Assembly: GCF_002288635.1 (NCBI RefSeq)
Contig: NZ_NRSW01000001.1
Location: forward strand, 3,553,852-3,617,851
Source: Mucilaginibacter sp. MD40
GTDB lineage: Bacteria; Bacteroidota; Bacteroidia; Sphingobacteriales; Sphingobacteriaceae
Direction: 5' to 3'
DNA length: 64,000 nt
In this document: piece after piece, positions 1 to 8,590 of the stretch
How positions within the stretch are numbered: position 1 is the stretch's first letter
Layout of the letters: each line of letters opens with the position of its first letter
Translations under genes and position numbers: made by a program
The notes under the pieces: generated by a model
What the model was told of the DNA's origin: nothing
Databases searched by the model: none
The model's input: the letters and a program-made list of their open reading frames with translations, nothing else

Positions 1-90
1 AACAGATTGCGCCTTACCAATAGTGGCTGTTAAAACAAATACCGAAAATAGGATAAGCTTACCGGCAAGCCTGTTGTAGTTTTTTTGCAT
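1..90 (-). CDS. secreted protein, N-terminus only (runs off left edge)
   Basis: Thirty codons of a minus-strand gene are visible, starting at the ATG whose complement is 88-90. The translation begins MQKNYNRLAGKLILFSVFVL and continues to ...TIGKAQSV. This is a textbook Sec signal peptide: a basic N-region, a hydrophobic core, and an A-x-A-like cleavage region ending KAQ, as in many Bacteroidota exported proteins. The mature part lies outside the window, so no function can be assigned. The gene is divergent from the DUF2723 gene at 322, and the two share the intergenic region 91-321. Confidence 0.7.
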   Translation of the reverse strand, partial: MQKNYNRLAGKLILFSVFVLTATIGKAQSV

Positions 91-221
91 ACGCAACAAA
101 ATAAACGTTAATTATTGTAACATAAAAATTTATCCGCTTAGCTTACAGCTCCGGCGGCATTATCCGTTTACCACCTGTAACATTCATTGTATTATACCAT
201 GGCGTTTATTGCCCGCATACA

Positions 222-248
222 GCGTTAAAATGTGTTAAAAGTGTTAAA
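222..248 (+). promoter_or_regulatory. three tandem GYGTTAAA repeats upstream of the DUF2723 gene
   Basis: Three copies of an 8-base word occur at 222-229 (GCGTTAAA), 232-239 (GTGTTAAA) and 241-248 (GTGTTAAA). Their starts are 10 and 9 bases apart, about one helical turn. A -7-like box CATATTTG lies at 288-295, one mismatch from TAnnTTTG. The repeats therefore sit where an activator would bind upstream of the gene at 322. Regulator unknown. Confidence 0.35.
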
Positions 249-321
249 CTATAAACGGCATCATAAAAAAACAAGCTTTTAAATATTCATATTTGCCCTG
301 CTAAACTTTACTCTTAGAGGC

Positions 322-3300
322 ATGCAATACAACAAAATAAACAACCTGCTTGGCTGGCTTTGCTTTTTTATAGCGGCAGCAACGTACATGTTAACGTTAG
401 AACCCTCTGTAAGTTTTTGGGACTGCGGCGAATTTATTTCGTGCGCGTACCGCTTGCAGGTGTCGCACCAGCCGGGTTATCCTTTATTTGCCATGCTGGG
501 GAAGGTTTTCTCGCTGCTGTCCATGGGCGATAATACTAAAGTACCGTACTTTACCAACTCCATGGCAGCGCTGGCCAGCGCCGCTACCGTCATGTTCCTG
601 TTTTGGACCATTACCGCCCTGGCTAAAAAACTGGTGGCTGGCCGCGAAAAGGAATTTGGCAACGCCCAAACCATCGTTATCATGGGCTCCGGCCTGGTAG
701 GTGCCCTTGCTTTTACCTATACCGATACCTTTTGGTTCTCGGCTGTTGAAACCATCGTGTTCGCGCTTTCCTCATTATGCATAGCTATCGTATTCTGGGC
801 TATTTTAAAATGGGATGCCCATGCCGATGAGCCCGGAGCTGATAAATGGATCGTGTTTATCGCTTACGTGATAGGCCTTTCCATAGGCATACACCTGCTT
901 AATTTACTTACCATCCCTGCGCTTGCGCTGGTGTATTATTTCCGCAGGTATAAAAACATCACGTGGAAAAGCGGGCTGGTTTCCTTCCTCATCAGTATTG
1001 TGATACTCGGGCTGGTGCAATATGGTATACGCGGTTATACCATTAAGTTCGCGGCCTATTTTGATCTGTTCTTTGTTAACTCACTGGGGCTGGGTTTTGG
1101 CAGCGGCGCTATTGTTTTCTTCCTGCTGCTGATCGCGGCTATTGTGGGCGGGCTGGTTTACAGCAAACGCAAAAACAAACCCGTGCTTAACCTGGCTTTG
1201 CTGTGTGTGGCGTTTATTTATTTCGGATACGGATCATTCGCTTATATCCCCATCCGTGCTACCGCCAACCCCGACCTTAATAACTCGCACCCGGATAACG
1301 CGTTTACCATGTACGGTTACCTTAACCGTATACAATACGGCGAAAATCCGCTGCTTGTTGGCCCCTACTTTGACGCCCAGATAACCGACCAGGTTGAGGG
1401 CAGCAATATTTACCGCAAGGGCGACAAAAAATATGAACTCGCAGGCAAAAGCCTTAGTTATAAATACGACCATACTACCATATTCCCCCGCATGTACAGC
1501 ACCGATGCCAGCGATGTGCAATTTTATCGCGGCTGGGGACAGATACCTGAAGGGCAAGCGCCAAACTTTGCTGATAACATCAAGTGGATGGCCAGCTGGC
1601 AGGTTTACCAAATGTACTTCAGGTACTTTTTATGGAATTTTGTAGGGCGGTATAATGATGCCGACGGGCAGCAAAGCACCGAAAGTATTGATGGCAACTG
1701 GACCAGCGGCATACTGGACGGCGGCCGCCACCTGCCTAAAAATGTGGTGAACAACCCATCATATACACCGCTATACGCCATACCGTTTATCTTAGGTGTT
1801 ATTGGCCTTATTTACCAGGCCGAGCGCCGCAAGCGCGATGCCCTTATTATAGGCCTATTGTGGTTTTTTACCGGTTTAGCAGTAGTGTTTTATGTAAACC
1901 AGCCTTCTGTGCAGCCAAGAGAGCGCGATTATTCTTACGTGGGTTCTTTTTACGCGTTCGCTATATGGATAGGTTTATCTGTTGTGGCCTTAACTGATGT
2001 TTTGCGCCGGAAAATGAATGCCCGTACCGCCGCCTATATAGTTACCGGCGTTTGCTTGCTAATAGCCCCCGTGCTGATGGCTAAACAGGAATGGCGCGGA
2101 CACGACCGTTCTACCAAAATGGTGGCGCATGATATGGCTTATAACTACCTCATATCCTGCCCGCCCAACGCTATCTTATTTACCTATGGTGATAACGATA
2201 CCTACTCGCTCTGGTATGATCAGGAAGTAGAAGGTATACGCCCCGATGTGCGCATTGTAAACCTCAGCTTATTTAGCGGCAGCTGGTACATCAGACAAAT
2301 GCAGCGACCCATGAACGCTTCGGCACCGCTGCCCATTACCATGCCTTATGATAAATACAAGGATGGCGTAAGGGATGTGATCTATTACAACGATGGCGGC
2401 ATTAAAGACCCGGTTGAGCTAAAGGATATTTTCAACTTTATTACCTCTGACGACCGCAGCATGCAGGGCCAAAACCAGGGCGGCGAATATGTAAACTACC
2501 TGCCGACCAAGAATTTTAAAATCACGGTAAATCCTGCCGATGTAGTTAAAAACCATGTGGTATCGGCAGAGCAAATGAAACAGCTAACGCCCACTATGGA
2601 ATGGAAATATAACTCCAACTATGTGACCAAGGACGATTTGGCGCTGATAGATATACTGGCCCATAACGACTGGAAAAGGCCCATTTGCTTTACCACCACT
2701 ATAGGTACCAGCAACCTGGTAGGCTTGCAGCCTTATTTATACAAAGAAGGTTTTACCTACCGCCTGTTACCACTTAAACAGGATACTTCACGCCGCGATC
2801 AGCTAAGCAAGGTGAACGATAGCGTGATGTACGATAATGTGATGAACAAGTTTAAGTTTGGCCGCTACAAAACCGCCAGATACCTCGACCCGGAATCGAC
2901 AGGTATGTTTTTCCCGGTGATGATGACCACTTTTCTTGACCTGGCTACCAGCCTTAACCAAAACGGTCACCCGGATATGGCCTTAAAAGTATTGCACAAA
3001 TACGATAATGAAATGCCCGGTGGCTTATACCCTTTTATTGATATTGCCGCCCGTAAAATGTTTATGGCGCAAATGGCCTACGACCTTAACGACAACCAAC
3101 TGGGCAATAAATTCACTGAAGATATTAACCAGTACCTGATGGACCAGTTCGGCTACTTTTACCACTTACTGCAAACGGATAGCAGGCGCATGCCCGCCCG
3201 CGATGTACAAATTGGTATGGAAGTACTTACCGGCCTGGTTAAATACACGGATAAGGCCCACCAAACGGCGCTTAACCAAAAGCTCAGCGCCGAGTTAAAA

Positions 3301-3342
3301 GAATACAGCGCCAAGTTTGCCCCGGTGATAGGGCAACCCTAA
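322..3342 (+). CDS. DUF2723 (GT117) integral membrane protein
   Basis: This 1006-residue protein belongs to the DUF2723 family, a GT-C-fold membrane family (GT117) that is widespread in Bacteroidota and proposed to act in protein O-mannosylation-like glycosylation. The family signature is near the N-terminus: FWDCGEF at residues 32-38, with the acidic pair D34/E37, followed by SHQPGYPLF. About ten hydrophobic segments fill the first ~600 residues. A large soluble, presumably periplasmic, C-terminal part begins after the ALTDVLRRK region. Length and order fit the family. The glycan transferred and the acceptor cannot be read from sequence. The gene stands alone, with a strong terminator at 3345-3382. 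Confidence 0.9.
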   Translation: MQYNKINNLLGWLCFFIAAATYMLTLEPSVSFWDCGEFISCAYRLQVSHQPGYPLFAMLGKVFSLLSMGDNTKVPYFTNSMAALASAATVMFLFWTITALAKKLVAGREKEFGNAQTIVIMGSGLVGALAFTYTDTFWFSAVETIVFALSSLCIAIVFWAILKWDAHADEPGADKWIVFIAYVIGLSIGIHLLNLLTIPALALVYYFRRYKNITWKSGLVSFLISIVILGLVQYGIRGYTIKFAAYFDLFFVNSLGLGFGSGAIVFFLLLIAAIVGGLVYSKRKNKPVLNLALLCVAFIYFGYGSFAYIPIRATANPDLNNSHPDNAFTMYGYLNRIQYGENPLLVGPYFDAQITDQVEGSNIYRKGDKKYELAGKSLSYKYDHTTIFPRMYSTDASDVQFYRGWGQIPEGQAPNFADNIKWMASWQVYQMYFRYFLWNFVGRYNDADGQQSTESIDGNWTSGILDGGRHLPKNVVNNPSYTPLYAIPFILGVIGLIYQAERRKRDALIIGLLWFFTGLAVVFYVNQPSVQPRERDYSYVGSFYAFAIWIGLSVVALTDVLRRKMNARTAAYIVTGVCLLIAPVLMAKQEWRGHDRSTKMVAHDMAYNYLISCPPNAILFTYGDNDTYSLWYDQEVEGIRPDVRIVNLSLFSGSWYIRQMQRPMNASAPLPITMPYDKYKDGVRDVIYYNDGGIKDPVELKDIFNFITSDDRSMQGQNQGGEYVNYLPTKNFKITVNPADVVKNHVVSAEQMKQLTPTMEWKYNSNYVTKDDLALIDILAHNDWKRPICFTTTIGTSNLVGLQPYLYKEGFTYRLLPLKQDTSRRDQLSKVNDSVMYDNVMNKFKFGRYKTARYLDPESTGMFFPVMMTTFLDLATSLNQNGHPDMALKVLHKYDNEMPGGLYPFIDIAARKMFMAQMAYDLNDNQLGNKFTEDINQYLMDQFGYFYHLLQTDSRRMPARDVQIGMEVLTGLVKYTDKAHQTALNQKLSAELKEYSAKFAPVIGQP

Positions 3343-3344
3343 GC

Positions 3345-3382
3345 AAACAAAACGGCCCGTTAAATAACGGGCCGTTTTGTTT
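3345..3382. terminator. bidirectional intrinsic terminator
   Basis: An 18-base perfect inverted repeat (3345-3362 and 3365-3382) is G+C-rich in the centre, with an A tract on the left and a T tract on the right. It lies between the convergent DUF2723 and methyltransferase genes, so it can terminate both. Confidence 0.85.
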
Positions 3383-3405
3383 ATATATCTTTTATCAGAC
3401 AGGCA

Positions 3406-3897
3406 TCAGGCAGCCAGCGCTTCGTTCTCCTTTTTAATACGTACGTGTAACATGGCAGCGTTTAAGAGGCTAAATACCACAAGGGTGTAATACAGGCTAA
3501 ATGCCAGGGGTATCACCGCTATCTCGGCAATCACAATGATGTAATTGGGGTGCTTTATGTATTTATAGATGCCGGTAGCCACCGGCGGTGTGCCGGGCAC
3601 CCGGTAAATGCGGGTATTCCAGTAAGGACCCAGATTGGCTATTACCAGCGCTTTAAGGCAGGTAAGCAATACAAACAACGCTATAAGGTAATAGTTAACG
3701 GTAACGTACGGCCGCAAATTATATTCGGCTATTAATGAGATAATGAAAGCGGTATGCAGCGCAACCATGTAAGGATAATGCTCCCGGCCGTATTCCACAG
3801 CGCCGTGCTGCAGCAGCCACTTTTTATTACGCGCCGCCACATATAATTCCGAAAGCCTTTGCGTGATCAAAAAAGCGATAAAGATGGTAAAGGTCAT
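3406..3897 (-). CDS. isoprenylcysteine carboxyl methyltransferase-family protein (alkylpyrone/resorcinol methyltransferase candidate)
   Basis: A 163-residue membrane protein of the ICMT/YpbQ type. Several hydrophobic helices are followed by the conserved C-terminal region GIYKYIKHPNYIIVI, where the YxxxRHP-like motif (here YKYIKHPNY) and nearby residues bind S-adenosylmethionine. It starts 5 bases after the stop of the type III polyketide synthase gene, so the two are co-transcribed. In Bacillus the equivalent pair (BpsA/BpsB) makes alkylpyrones and methylates them to methyl ethers. By analogy this enzyme probably methylates the lipid polyketide made by its neighbour. The substrate is inferred from context only. 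Confidence 0.8.
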   Translation of the reverse strand: MTFTIFIAFLITQRLSELYVAARNKKWLLQHGAVEYGREHYPYMVALHTAFIISLIAEYNLRPYVTVNYYLIALFVLLTCLKALVIANLGPYWNTRIYRVPGTPPVATGIYKYIKHPNYIIVIAEIAVIPLAFSLYYTLVVFSLLNAAMLHVRIKKENEALAA

Positions 3898-3902
3898 GGT
3901 TA

Positions 3903-4961
3903 TTAGTTTTGCATATCCAATAATAACATTTCGCTGCTAAAGCCCGGGCCCATGGCCAACATCAGCCCATAACCACTGTTATAACCCTGCTTTAAAAACT
4001 GCTCCAGCACATAAAGTACAGTAACGCTGCTCATGTTGCCGTTTTCGCTCATTACCTGCCGGGTATATTCCAGTTCATCCTGCCCCAGCTCAAGGGCTGC
4101 GTTGTAAGCATCTATTACCTTACGGCCGCCGGGATGAAAAATAAAGTTCTTAATATCATGCACCGTCAACCCCTGCTTTTGCAGAAAAGCGTCCACATCG
4201 TGCTTAATATGCTTGTTAATAATAGCAGGTATATCTTTAGAAAAGATCACCTTAAAGCCATCGTCATTAAAATCCCAACCCATTACATCAAGCGCGTCAT
4301 AATACAACTTACTGCTGCCGGCTTTTACCTTCACCGGGCCTCGATGCTCCGTGGCCTCATCACCTGTAACAATACAGGCAGCCGCGCCATCAGAAAACAG
4401 GCTCGACCCAATAAAATTACTTTTGCTGTAATCGCTTTTAACGAGCGTGAGCGAACAAAGTTCCACGGCTACGAGCAGCACTACTGCCTCCGGGTTGGCT
4501 TTTGCTATGGTAGCTGCCTTTGCTAAACCGGCCACTCCACCCGCGCAACCCAGGCCCCATACAGGTGTGCGGCTCACATGCTTCGGCAGCCGCATATGGT
4601 TAATGAGCAATGCATCAATACTGGGGGTTGACAGGCCCGAGGTGGAAACAAATACCACATCAGTAACCGCTTCCTTCGAAATACCTGCCTCACTTAAAGC
4701 CTTTTCGGCTACCTCAGTGGCGTATTGCAGCGCCAGTTTAATGTATTCGTCGTTACGCTCCTTAAAGGAGGTGTTACCTGCATACCAGTTTAGCGGCTTG
4801 GCAAAGTTACGCGTAACAATGCCGGTATTGTCAAAAGCCTGCAGCAGGCGTTCGGCATGTTCCACTTTGCCGGAAAATAAGGTTCGTACCTGCTCTTTTA
4901 CTTCGGGCTGGGGTACTTTATAGGGTAAACTAAGGCCGCTGGCGGCTGCTATGTTTGGCAT
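3903..4961 (-). CDS. type III polyketide synthase (chalcone/stilbene synthase family)
   Basis: This 352-residue thiolase-fold enzyme condenses a fatty acyl-CoA starter with malonyl-CoA units to make alkylpyrones or alkylresorcinols. All three catalytic residues are visible: Cys139 in WGLGCAGG, His276 in FIFHPGGRK, and Asn309 in SENGNMSS. It is shorter than plant chalcone synthases but typical for bacterial enzymes. It is the first gene of a two-gene operon with the methyltransferase at 3406-3897. Its start is divergent from the DNA glycosylase gene. The exact product (pyrone versus resorcinol, chain length) cannot be predicted from sequence alone. Confidence 0.9.
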   Translation of the reverse strand: MPNIAAASGLSLPYKVPQPEVKEQVRTLFSGKVEHAERLLQAFDNTGIVTRNFAKPLNWYAGNTSFKERNDEYIKLALQYATEVAEKALSEAGISKEAVTDVVFVSTSGLSTPSIDALLINHMRLPKHVSRTPVWGLGCAGGVAGLAKAATIAKANPEAVVLLVAVELCSLTLVKSDYSKSNFIGSSLFSDGAAACIVTGDEATEHRGPVKVKAGSSKLYYDALDVMGWDFNDDGFKVIFSKDIPAIINKHIKHDVDAFLQKQGLTVHDIKNFIFHPGGRKVIDAYNAALELGQDELEYTRQVMSENGNMSSVTVLYVLEQFLKQGYNSGYGLMLAMGPGFSSEMLLLDMQN

Positions 4962-5081
4962 GTTAAAGTGGTTAATATATAGACATACGTATAGAACAGG
5001 CTTTGGTTGTCAACTATTCATCATAATCGGTGTTTTATTTTAAATCGCTTTGTACATTAGTAAGCATTAAACAGCAACGCC

Positions 5082-5855
5082 ATGCCCGAACTACCCGATC
5101 TGGAGGTTTTTAGCCATAACCTGCAAAAGCAATTAAAAGGCAAAACCCTTAAACATATCACTGTACACAGCCAAAAGCTCAATGTATCTGAAAAAACGTT
5201 ACAAGGAGCCTTAACAGGACAAAAATTAGCAGCCATTTACCGCGAAGGCAAAGAGCTATATTTTAAATGGAGCAATGGCGACATACTGGCGCTGCACCTG
5301 ATGCTGCATGGTAAGCTTTTTTATTTTCAGGATAAAAACGACCAGAAATTCTCAATAATTGAATTACTGTTTACCGACGGCAGCGGGCTGGTGCTCACCG
5401 ATTTCCAAAAGGCGGCTACACCTACCCTTAACCCGGAACCTAAAACCGCGCCGGACGCGCTTTCTGACGAAGCCGATGCCGATTATTTTAAAACCATACT
5501 GGCTAAAAAGAAAACAACCATTAAAGCCATATTGCTGGACCAGAAAATAGTAAGAGGTATAGGAAATGCCTACGCCGATGAGATCTTGTGGCACGCGCGT
5601 ATATCTCCTTTCTCTGTAGCCAACAAAATACCTGAGCAAAAACTTAAAGAGCTGGTAAAAGCTATACACAAAGTTTTAACGGAAGCGCAACAGCAGATCA
5701 TTAAACACAACCCGGATATTATTGCCGGCGAGGTGAGGGATTTTATGCTCATCCATCACCCCAAAAAACAAACCAGCCCGGGCGGGGCGCCTATTCAAAT
5801 AGATAACGGTACACGCAAAACTTACTATACCGAGGAGCAAGAGTTGTTTGATTAA
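5082..5855 (+). CDS. Fpg/Nei-family DNA glycosylase with zincless finger
   Basis: This 257-residue base-excision-repair enzyme is related to MutM/Fpg and Nei. The N-terminus MPELPDLEVF supplies the catalytic proline (Pro2, N-terminal after Met removal) and Glu3. The MLHGKL segment carries the conserved lysine. The helix-two-turn-helix region is IVRGIGNAYADEILWHARI. The C-terminus has the finger-like segment GGAPIQIDNGTRKTYYTEEQ with the DNA-contacting Arg245, but none of the four zinc-binding cysteines. The whole protein contains no cysteine. This resembles the zincless finger of animal NEIL1. Which lesion it removes (8-oxoG, Fapy or oxidised pyrimidines) is not determinable. It appears monocistronic. 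Confidence 0.88.
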   Translation: MPELPDLEVFSHNLQKQLKGKTLKHITVHSQKLNVSEKTLQGALTGQKLAAIYREGKELYFKWSNGDILALHLMLHGKLFYFQDKNDQKFSIIELLFTDGSGLVLTDFQKAATPTLNPEPKTAPDALSDEADADYFKTILAKKKTTIKAILLDQKIVRGIGNAYADEILWHARISPFSVANKIPEQKLKELVKAIHKVLTEAQQQIIKHNPDIIAGEVRDFMLIHHPKKQTSPGGAPIQIDNGTRKTYYTEEQELFD

Positions 5856-5960
5856 TGAGGCATACACCTGTTTGCTATAATATGGCTAACAGCAGTTGTA
5901 TGAAAAAACATTTGGCTGAACCGCACTGTTCACATAGTACATCTAATATAACGAAATACT

Positions 5961-6437
5961 ATGGGAACATTACAACACATACAACACCAGATATCGGCGC
6001 TGAACGATCTGATAAAAGTGAACAACGATCGCATAGCCGGCTATCAGAAAGCGGCTGAGGGTACTGACGAGGCAGGCCTTAAAACAGTTTTTGAAGGTTA
6101 CATAGACCAAAGCCGCGGTTACGTGAACGAGTTGAACGATTATATTCATCACCTTGGCGGTTCGCCTGCGGATGGCACTACCTTATCAGGTAAGTTTTAC
6201 CATGCATGGATGGACGTTAAGGCGGCCTTCACTAAAAAAGACAACCACTCCGTACTATCTGATTGTGAGTACGGTGAAGACGTAGCCAAAAGCGCATACC
6301 GCAAAGCCCTTGACGATAAGGAACTGATATGGGAAGATGCGAAGGTGGTAGCGCTGCTAAACAGCCACCTCAACGGCCTAAAAATATCGCATGATGCCAT
6401 TAAGGCCCTGCGCGATTCGCTTAAACAGGAAGCTTAA
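5961..6437 (+). CDS. PA2169-family four-helix-bundle protein (DUF2383)
   Basis: The 158-residue all-helical soluble protein matches the DUF2383/PA2169-like ferritin-fold family. It opens with HIQHQISALNDLIKVNNDRI, followed by helices around GLKTVFEGYIDQSRGYVNEL and a C-terminal helix ending IKALRDSLKQEA. Members are typically stress- or stationary-phase-induced and of unknown biochemical function. No clear diiron motif was identified by eye. It is monocistronic with a strong terminator at 6454-6494. Confidence 0.82.
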   Translation: MGTLQHIQHQISALNDLIKVNNDRIAGYQKAAEGTDEAGLKTVFEGYIDQSRGYVNELNDYIHHLGGSPADGTTLSGKFYHAWMDVKAAFTKKDNHSVLSDCEYGEDVAKSAYRKALDDKELIWEDAKVVALLNSHLNGLKISHDAIKALRDSLKQEA

Positions 6438-6453
6438 AAAGCAACCACTCAAC

Positions 6454-6494
6454 AAAACAACAAACCCTGCCAGTGTAGCAGGGTTTGTTGTTTT
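6454..6494. terminator. bidirectional intrinsic terminator
   Basis: A perfect 17-base inverted repeat (6454-6470 and 6478-6494) with a 7-base loop has a G+C core, a 5' A-rich arm and a 3' T-rich arm. It serves the convergent DUF2383 and HAD genes. Its right arm runs into the HAD stop codon. Confidence 0.88.
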
Positions 6495-7125
6495 ATAAGG
6501 CCATAAAGTAATTAACCAGCGAAGGGAAGTCATCAAACTTCACATCATAATCATCGGTAGTGCCAAAGCCGTAGCTTACAAATACAAATGGCACGCCCGC
6601 CATGCGGCTTTGCTCGCCATCACCGGCGGTATCGCCAATGTATACAGGCTGCTGTAGGCCATGCTTATCCATCAGTAATTTAATATTATGGTTCTTGGGC
6701 ATAAAATTCACGCCATGCGCCAACTCGTCTTTAATCAAGTCATCAATGCCGGCCCAGTCAATAAACTGCCTGATAATGCCTTTGGCGCAATTGCTCAGTA
6801 TAAACAGCGGATACTTTTCGGCAAGCTGTTTTAAACCATCCTTTACACCGGGGTATAACGTTCCACCCTTCTCGCGGATAAGGTTATGGCGCTTATCATT
6901 CACGGTGCTATATATCTCTACCCGCTTATCGTGGTCAAACTCGGGCATTAATACCTCTATTACTTTTTTACCTTCCCACCCCACCATTCCGGCTAAAGTA
7001 TCGCGGGTAATGGTCTTGTCTATTCCTTTCTCCCTGAATACTTCATTCCACGAGTAAGCGTAGGTGTCCACAGCATCCCAAAGGGTGCCATCCATGTCAA
7101 AAATTAAACTATCCGGTTTTTGCAT
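6493..7125 (-). CDS. HAD-superfamily phosphatase
   Basis: The 210-residue haloacid-dehalogenase-like hydrolase has motif I FDMDGT (nucleophile Asp10, acid/base Asp12), motif II around FILSNCAKG (Ser/Asn), and motif IV in PVYIGDTAGDGE. The helical cap between motifs I and II places it in subfamily IA, with phosphoglycolate-phosphatase-like enzymes. It is a clear paralogue of the gene at 19373-20017: both have DGTLWD and (I/V)GDT(A/T)GD. The substrate is not predictable. It is divergent from the AraC regulator. Confidence 0.85.
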   Translation of the reverse strand: MQKPDSLIFDMDGTLWDAVDTYAYSWNEVFREKGIDKTITRDTLAGMVGWEGKKVIEVLMPEFDHDKRVEIYSTVNDKRHNLIREKGGTLYPGVKDGLKQLAEKYPLFILSNCAKGIIRQFIDWAGIDDLIKDELAHGVNFMPKNHNIKLLMDKHGLQQPVYIGDTAGDGEQSRMAGVPFVFVSYGFGTTDDYDVKFDDFPSLVNYFMAL

Positions 7126-7253
7126 GTGGTGAAGTTAATCATTTAATGTTTATTGCTGCTTGCCTGATAAAACACGTATGGTATTTTTCAATTATCAGTA
7201 AATTATACCACAAGTTCTGTGATTTACACCACTCCTGTGTTTAATACTTCAGG

Positions 7254-7261
7254 TATATTTG
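7254..7261 (+). promoter_or_regulatory. -7 promoter box TATATTTG, four bases before the araC-type start
   Basis: TATATTTG matches the Bacteroidetes -7 consensus TAnnTTTG exactly. It ends at 7261, and the ATG begins at 7266 after CCTT. Transcription would be expected to start about at the ATG, implying a leaderless mRNA. No good -33 TTTG is visible. Confidence 0.6.
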
Positions 7262-7265
7262 CCTT

Positions 7266-8153
7266 ATGAAAAAGGCGTTCCCGGTATATGATATATGTTC
7301 ATTGGCTGATAATCAGCACCATGATCTGCTTATCAGCCGTTTTGCGCCTTATTTGCAAAAACACCACAACCTGGCTTTGGCGCACAAGCATAGTTTTTAC
7401 CATGTGGTTTTATTTACCCAGGGTGGCGGCAAACACGCTATTGATTTTAAACAGTTTGATGTAAAGCCTTACCAGGTATATTTTATGGCCCCGGGGCAAG
7501 TACACAGCTGGAGTTTTGAGGGCCCGGTTGATGGGTATATCATTAATTTCTCGGCGGAGTTCTTTCAGTCGTTTTTACTGAGGCCCGATTACCTGGACGG
7601 TTTTGTGTTTTTTACGGGAGCTGTAAACGAGCAGGTAATAGAATTAGACGGGACGGTGCGGCAGGATATCAACCGGCTTTTTGAGCAGCTTATCAGCGAA
7701 AGTGCGCAACTCTCCCGCTTAAATATGGATATGATACGCGCCCTGATGCTGCAATTATTTATCACCGTAGCACGGGAAAAAACGGAAGGTTCAACCTTAG
7801 GTGTACCGGGATACAATTATACGCTGTTGCAAAGTTTCAGGAAGCTGGTAGATAAGCATTTCGCTACGCTGCGCTTACCAAAAGATTATGCCGTGCTGCT
7901 GTATATTACCCCAAACCATTTGAACGCTTTATGTAACGATATACTTGGCATACCTGCCGGAGAACTGATACGCGACCGGGTGGTACTGGAAGCCAAGCGC
8001 CTGCTGATCAACCACGACATGAACATCAACGAAATTGCCGGTAAATTAAACTTTGCCGACAACTCCTACTTTACCAAATTCTTTAAAAAATATACAGGCC
8101 AAACACCTGAGGACTTTAGAAAAACCCAATACCGAAATGAACAATCCAGATAA
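7266..8153 (+). CDS. AraC-family transcriptional regulator
   Basis: The 295-residue regulator has an N-terminal cupin-type sensing domain (about residues 20-150, with VKPYQVYFMAPGQVHSW). Its C-terminal double helix-turn-helix is about residues 195-290, with the second helix-turn-helix INEIAGKLNFADNSYFTKFFKK and the family-typical YTGQTPEDFRK ending. Such proteins usually sense small molecules, often sugars, and activate nearby genes. The only tightly linked gene is the overlapping DUF983 gene. The start is placed directly after a -7 box, so the transcript may be leaderless. Confidence 0.92.
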   Translation: MKKAFPVYDICSLADNQHHDLLISRFAPYLQKHHNLALAHKHSFYHVVLFTQGGGKHAIDFKQFDVKPYQVYFMAPGQVHSWSFEGPVDGYIINFSAEFFQSFLLRPDYLDGFVFFTGAVNEQVIELDGTVRQDINRLFEQLISESAQLSRLNMDMIRALMLQLFITVAREKTEGSTLGVPGYNYTLLQSFRKLVDKHFATLRLPKDYAVLLYITPNHLNALCNDILGIPAGELIRDRVVLEAKRLLINHDMNINEIAGKLNFADNSYFTKFFKKYTGQTPEDFRKTQYRNEQSR

Positions 8154-8556
8154 CAAACCCAACGGCTACGTGCCTGTGCTTACCGGCCTGATTAACGCTA
8201 AGTGCCCCCGTTGCCGCCGGGGCGATATTTTTGCATCAAGCACCTATAGCTTTACCGGGCAAAAAATGCACGAACGATGCTCACACTGTAACCTGTATTA
8301 TGAGCGCGAACCCGGTTACTGGTATGTGGCCATGTTTGTGAGCTATGCCTTAAATGTAGCCGAAATGGTGACTTTTGCTGTGGCACTGCATGTGCTTACC
8401 GGCTCCGATTCGCCATGGGTATATGTAGGTGTGTTACTGGGGGTAATATTTATTTTATCGCCGTTTAATTACCGGTATTCGAGGGTAATATTGCTGTACT
8501 GGTTAACCCCAGGCCTGAGGTATGACCCGGAAAGAGCCAAAGACCATGTAAATTAG
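8137..8556 (+). CDS. DUF983 membrane protein with zinc-ribbon-like N-terminus
   Basis: The 139-residue product has a cytoplasmic segment with two CxxC pairs (CPRC, then CSHC about 25 residues later) that resemble a zinc ribbon. Two transmembrane helices follow (about residues 60-80 and 90-110). This is the DUF983 architecture, function unknown. An in-frame upstream start at 8053 exists but lies deep inside the AraC gene. The ATG at 8137 gives the usual family N-terminus and overlaps the AraC stop by 17 bases, suggesting translational coupling. Confidence 0.85.
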   Translation: MNNPDNKPNGYVPVLTGLINAKCPRCRRGDIFASSTYSFTGQKMHERCSHCNLYYEREPGYWYVAMFVSYALNVAEMVTFAVALHVLTGSDSPWVYVGVLLGVIFILSPFNYRYSRVILLYWLTPGLRYDPERAKDHVN

Positions 8557-8563
8557 GAAAAGC

Positions 8564-8590
8564 AGCCTGCCGAATAAGCGGGCTCTTTTT
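8564..8590. terminator. probable terminator between DUF983 and response regulator genes
   Basis: AGCCTGC (8564-8570) pairs with GCGGGCT (8578-8584), with one G-T pair, and is followed by CTTTTTATTTT. It is weaker than the other terminators here. Confidence 0.5.

Noticed and set aside
1234..1611. 125-residue minus-strand frame inside the DUF2723 gene
   Set aside because: Entirely antisense to a gene with strong family motifs; no recognised domain.
5855..6058. 67-residue plus-strand frame between the glycosylase and DUF2383 genes
   Set aside because: It overlaps the start of the well-supported DUF2383 gene by nearly 100 bases, has low-complexity His/Ser/Thr content, and matches no family.
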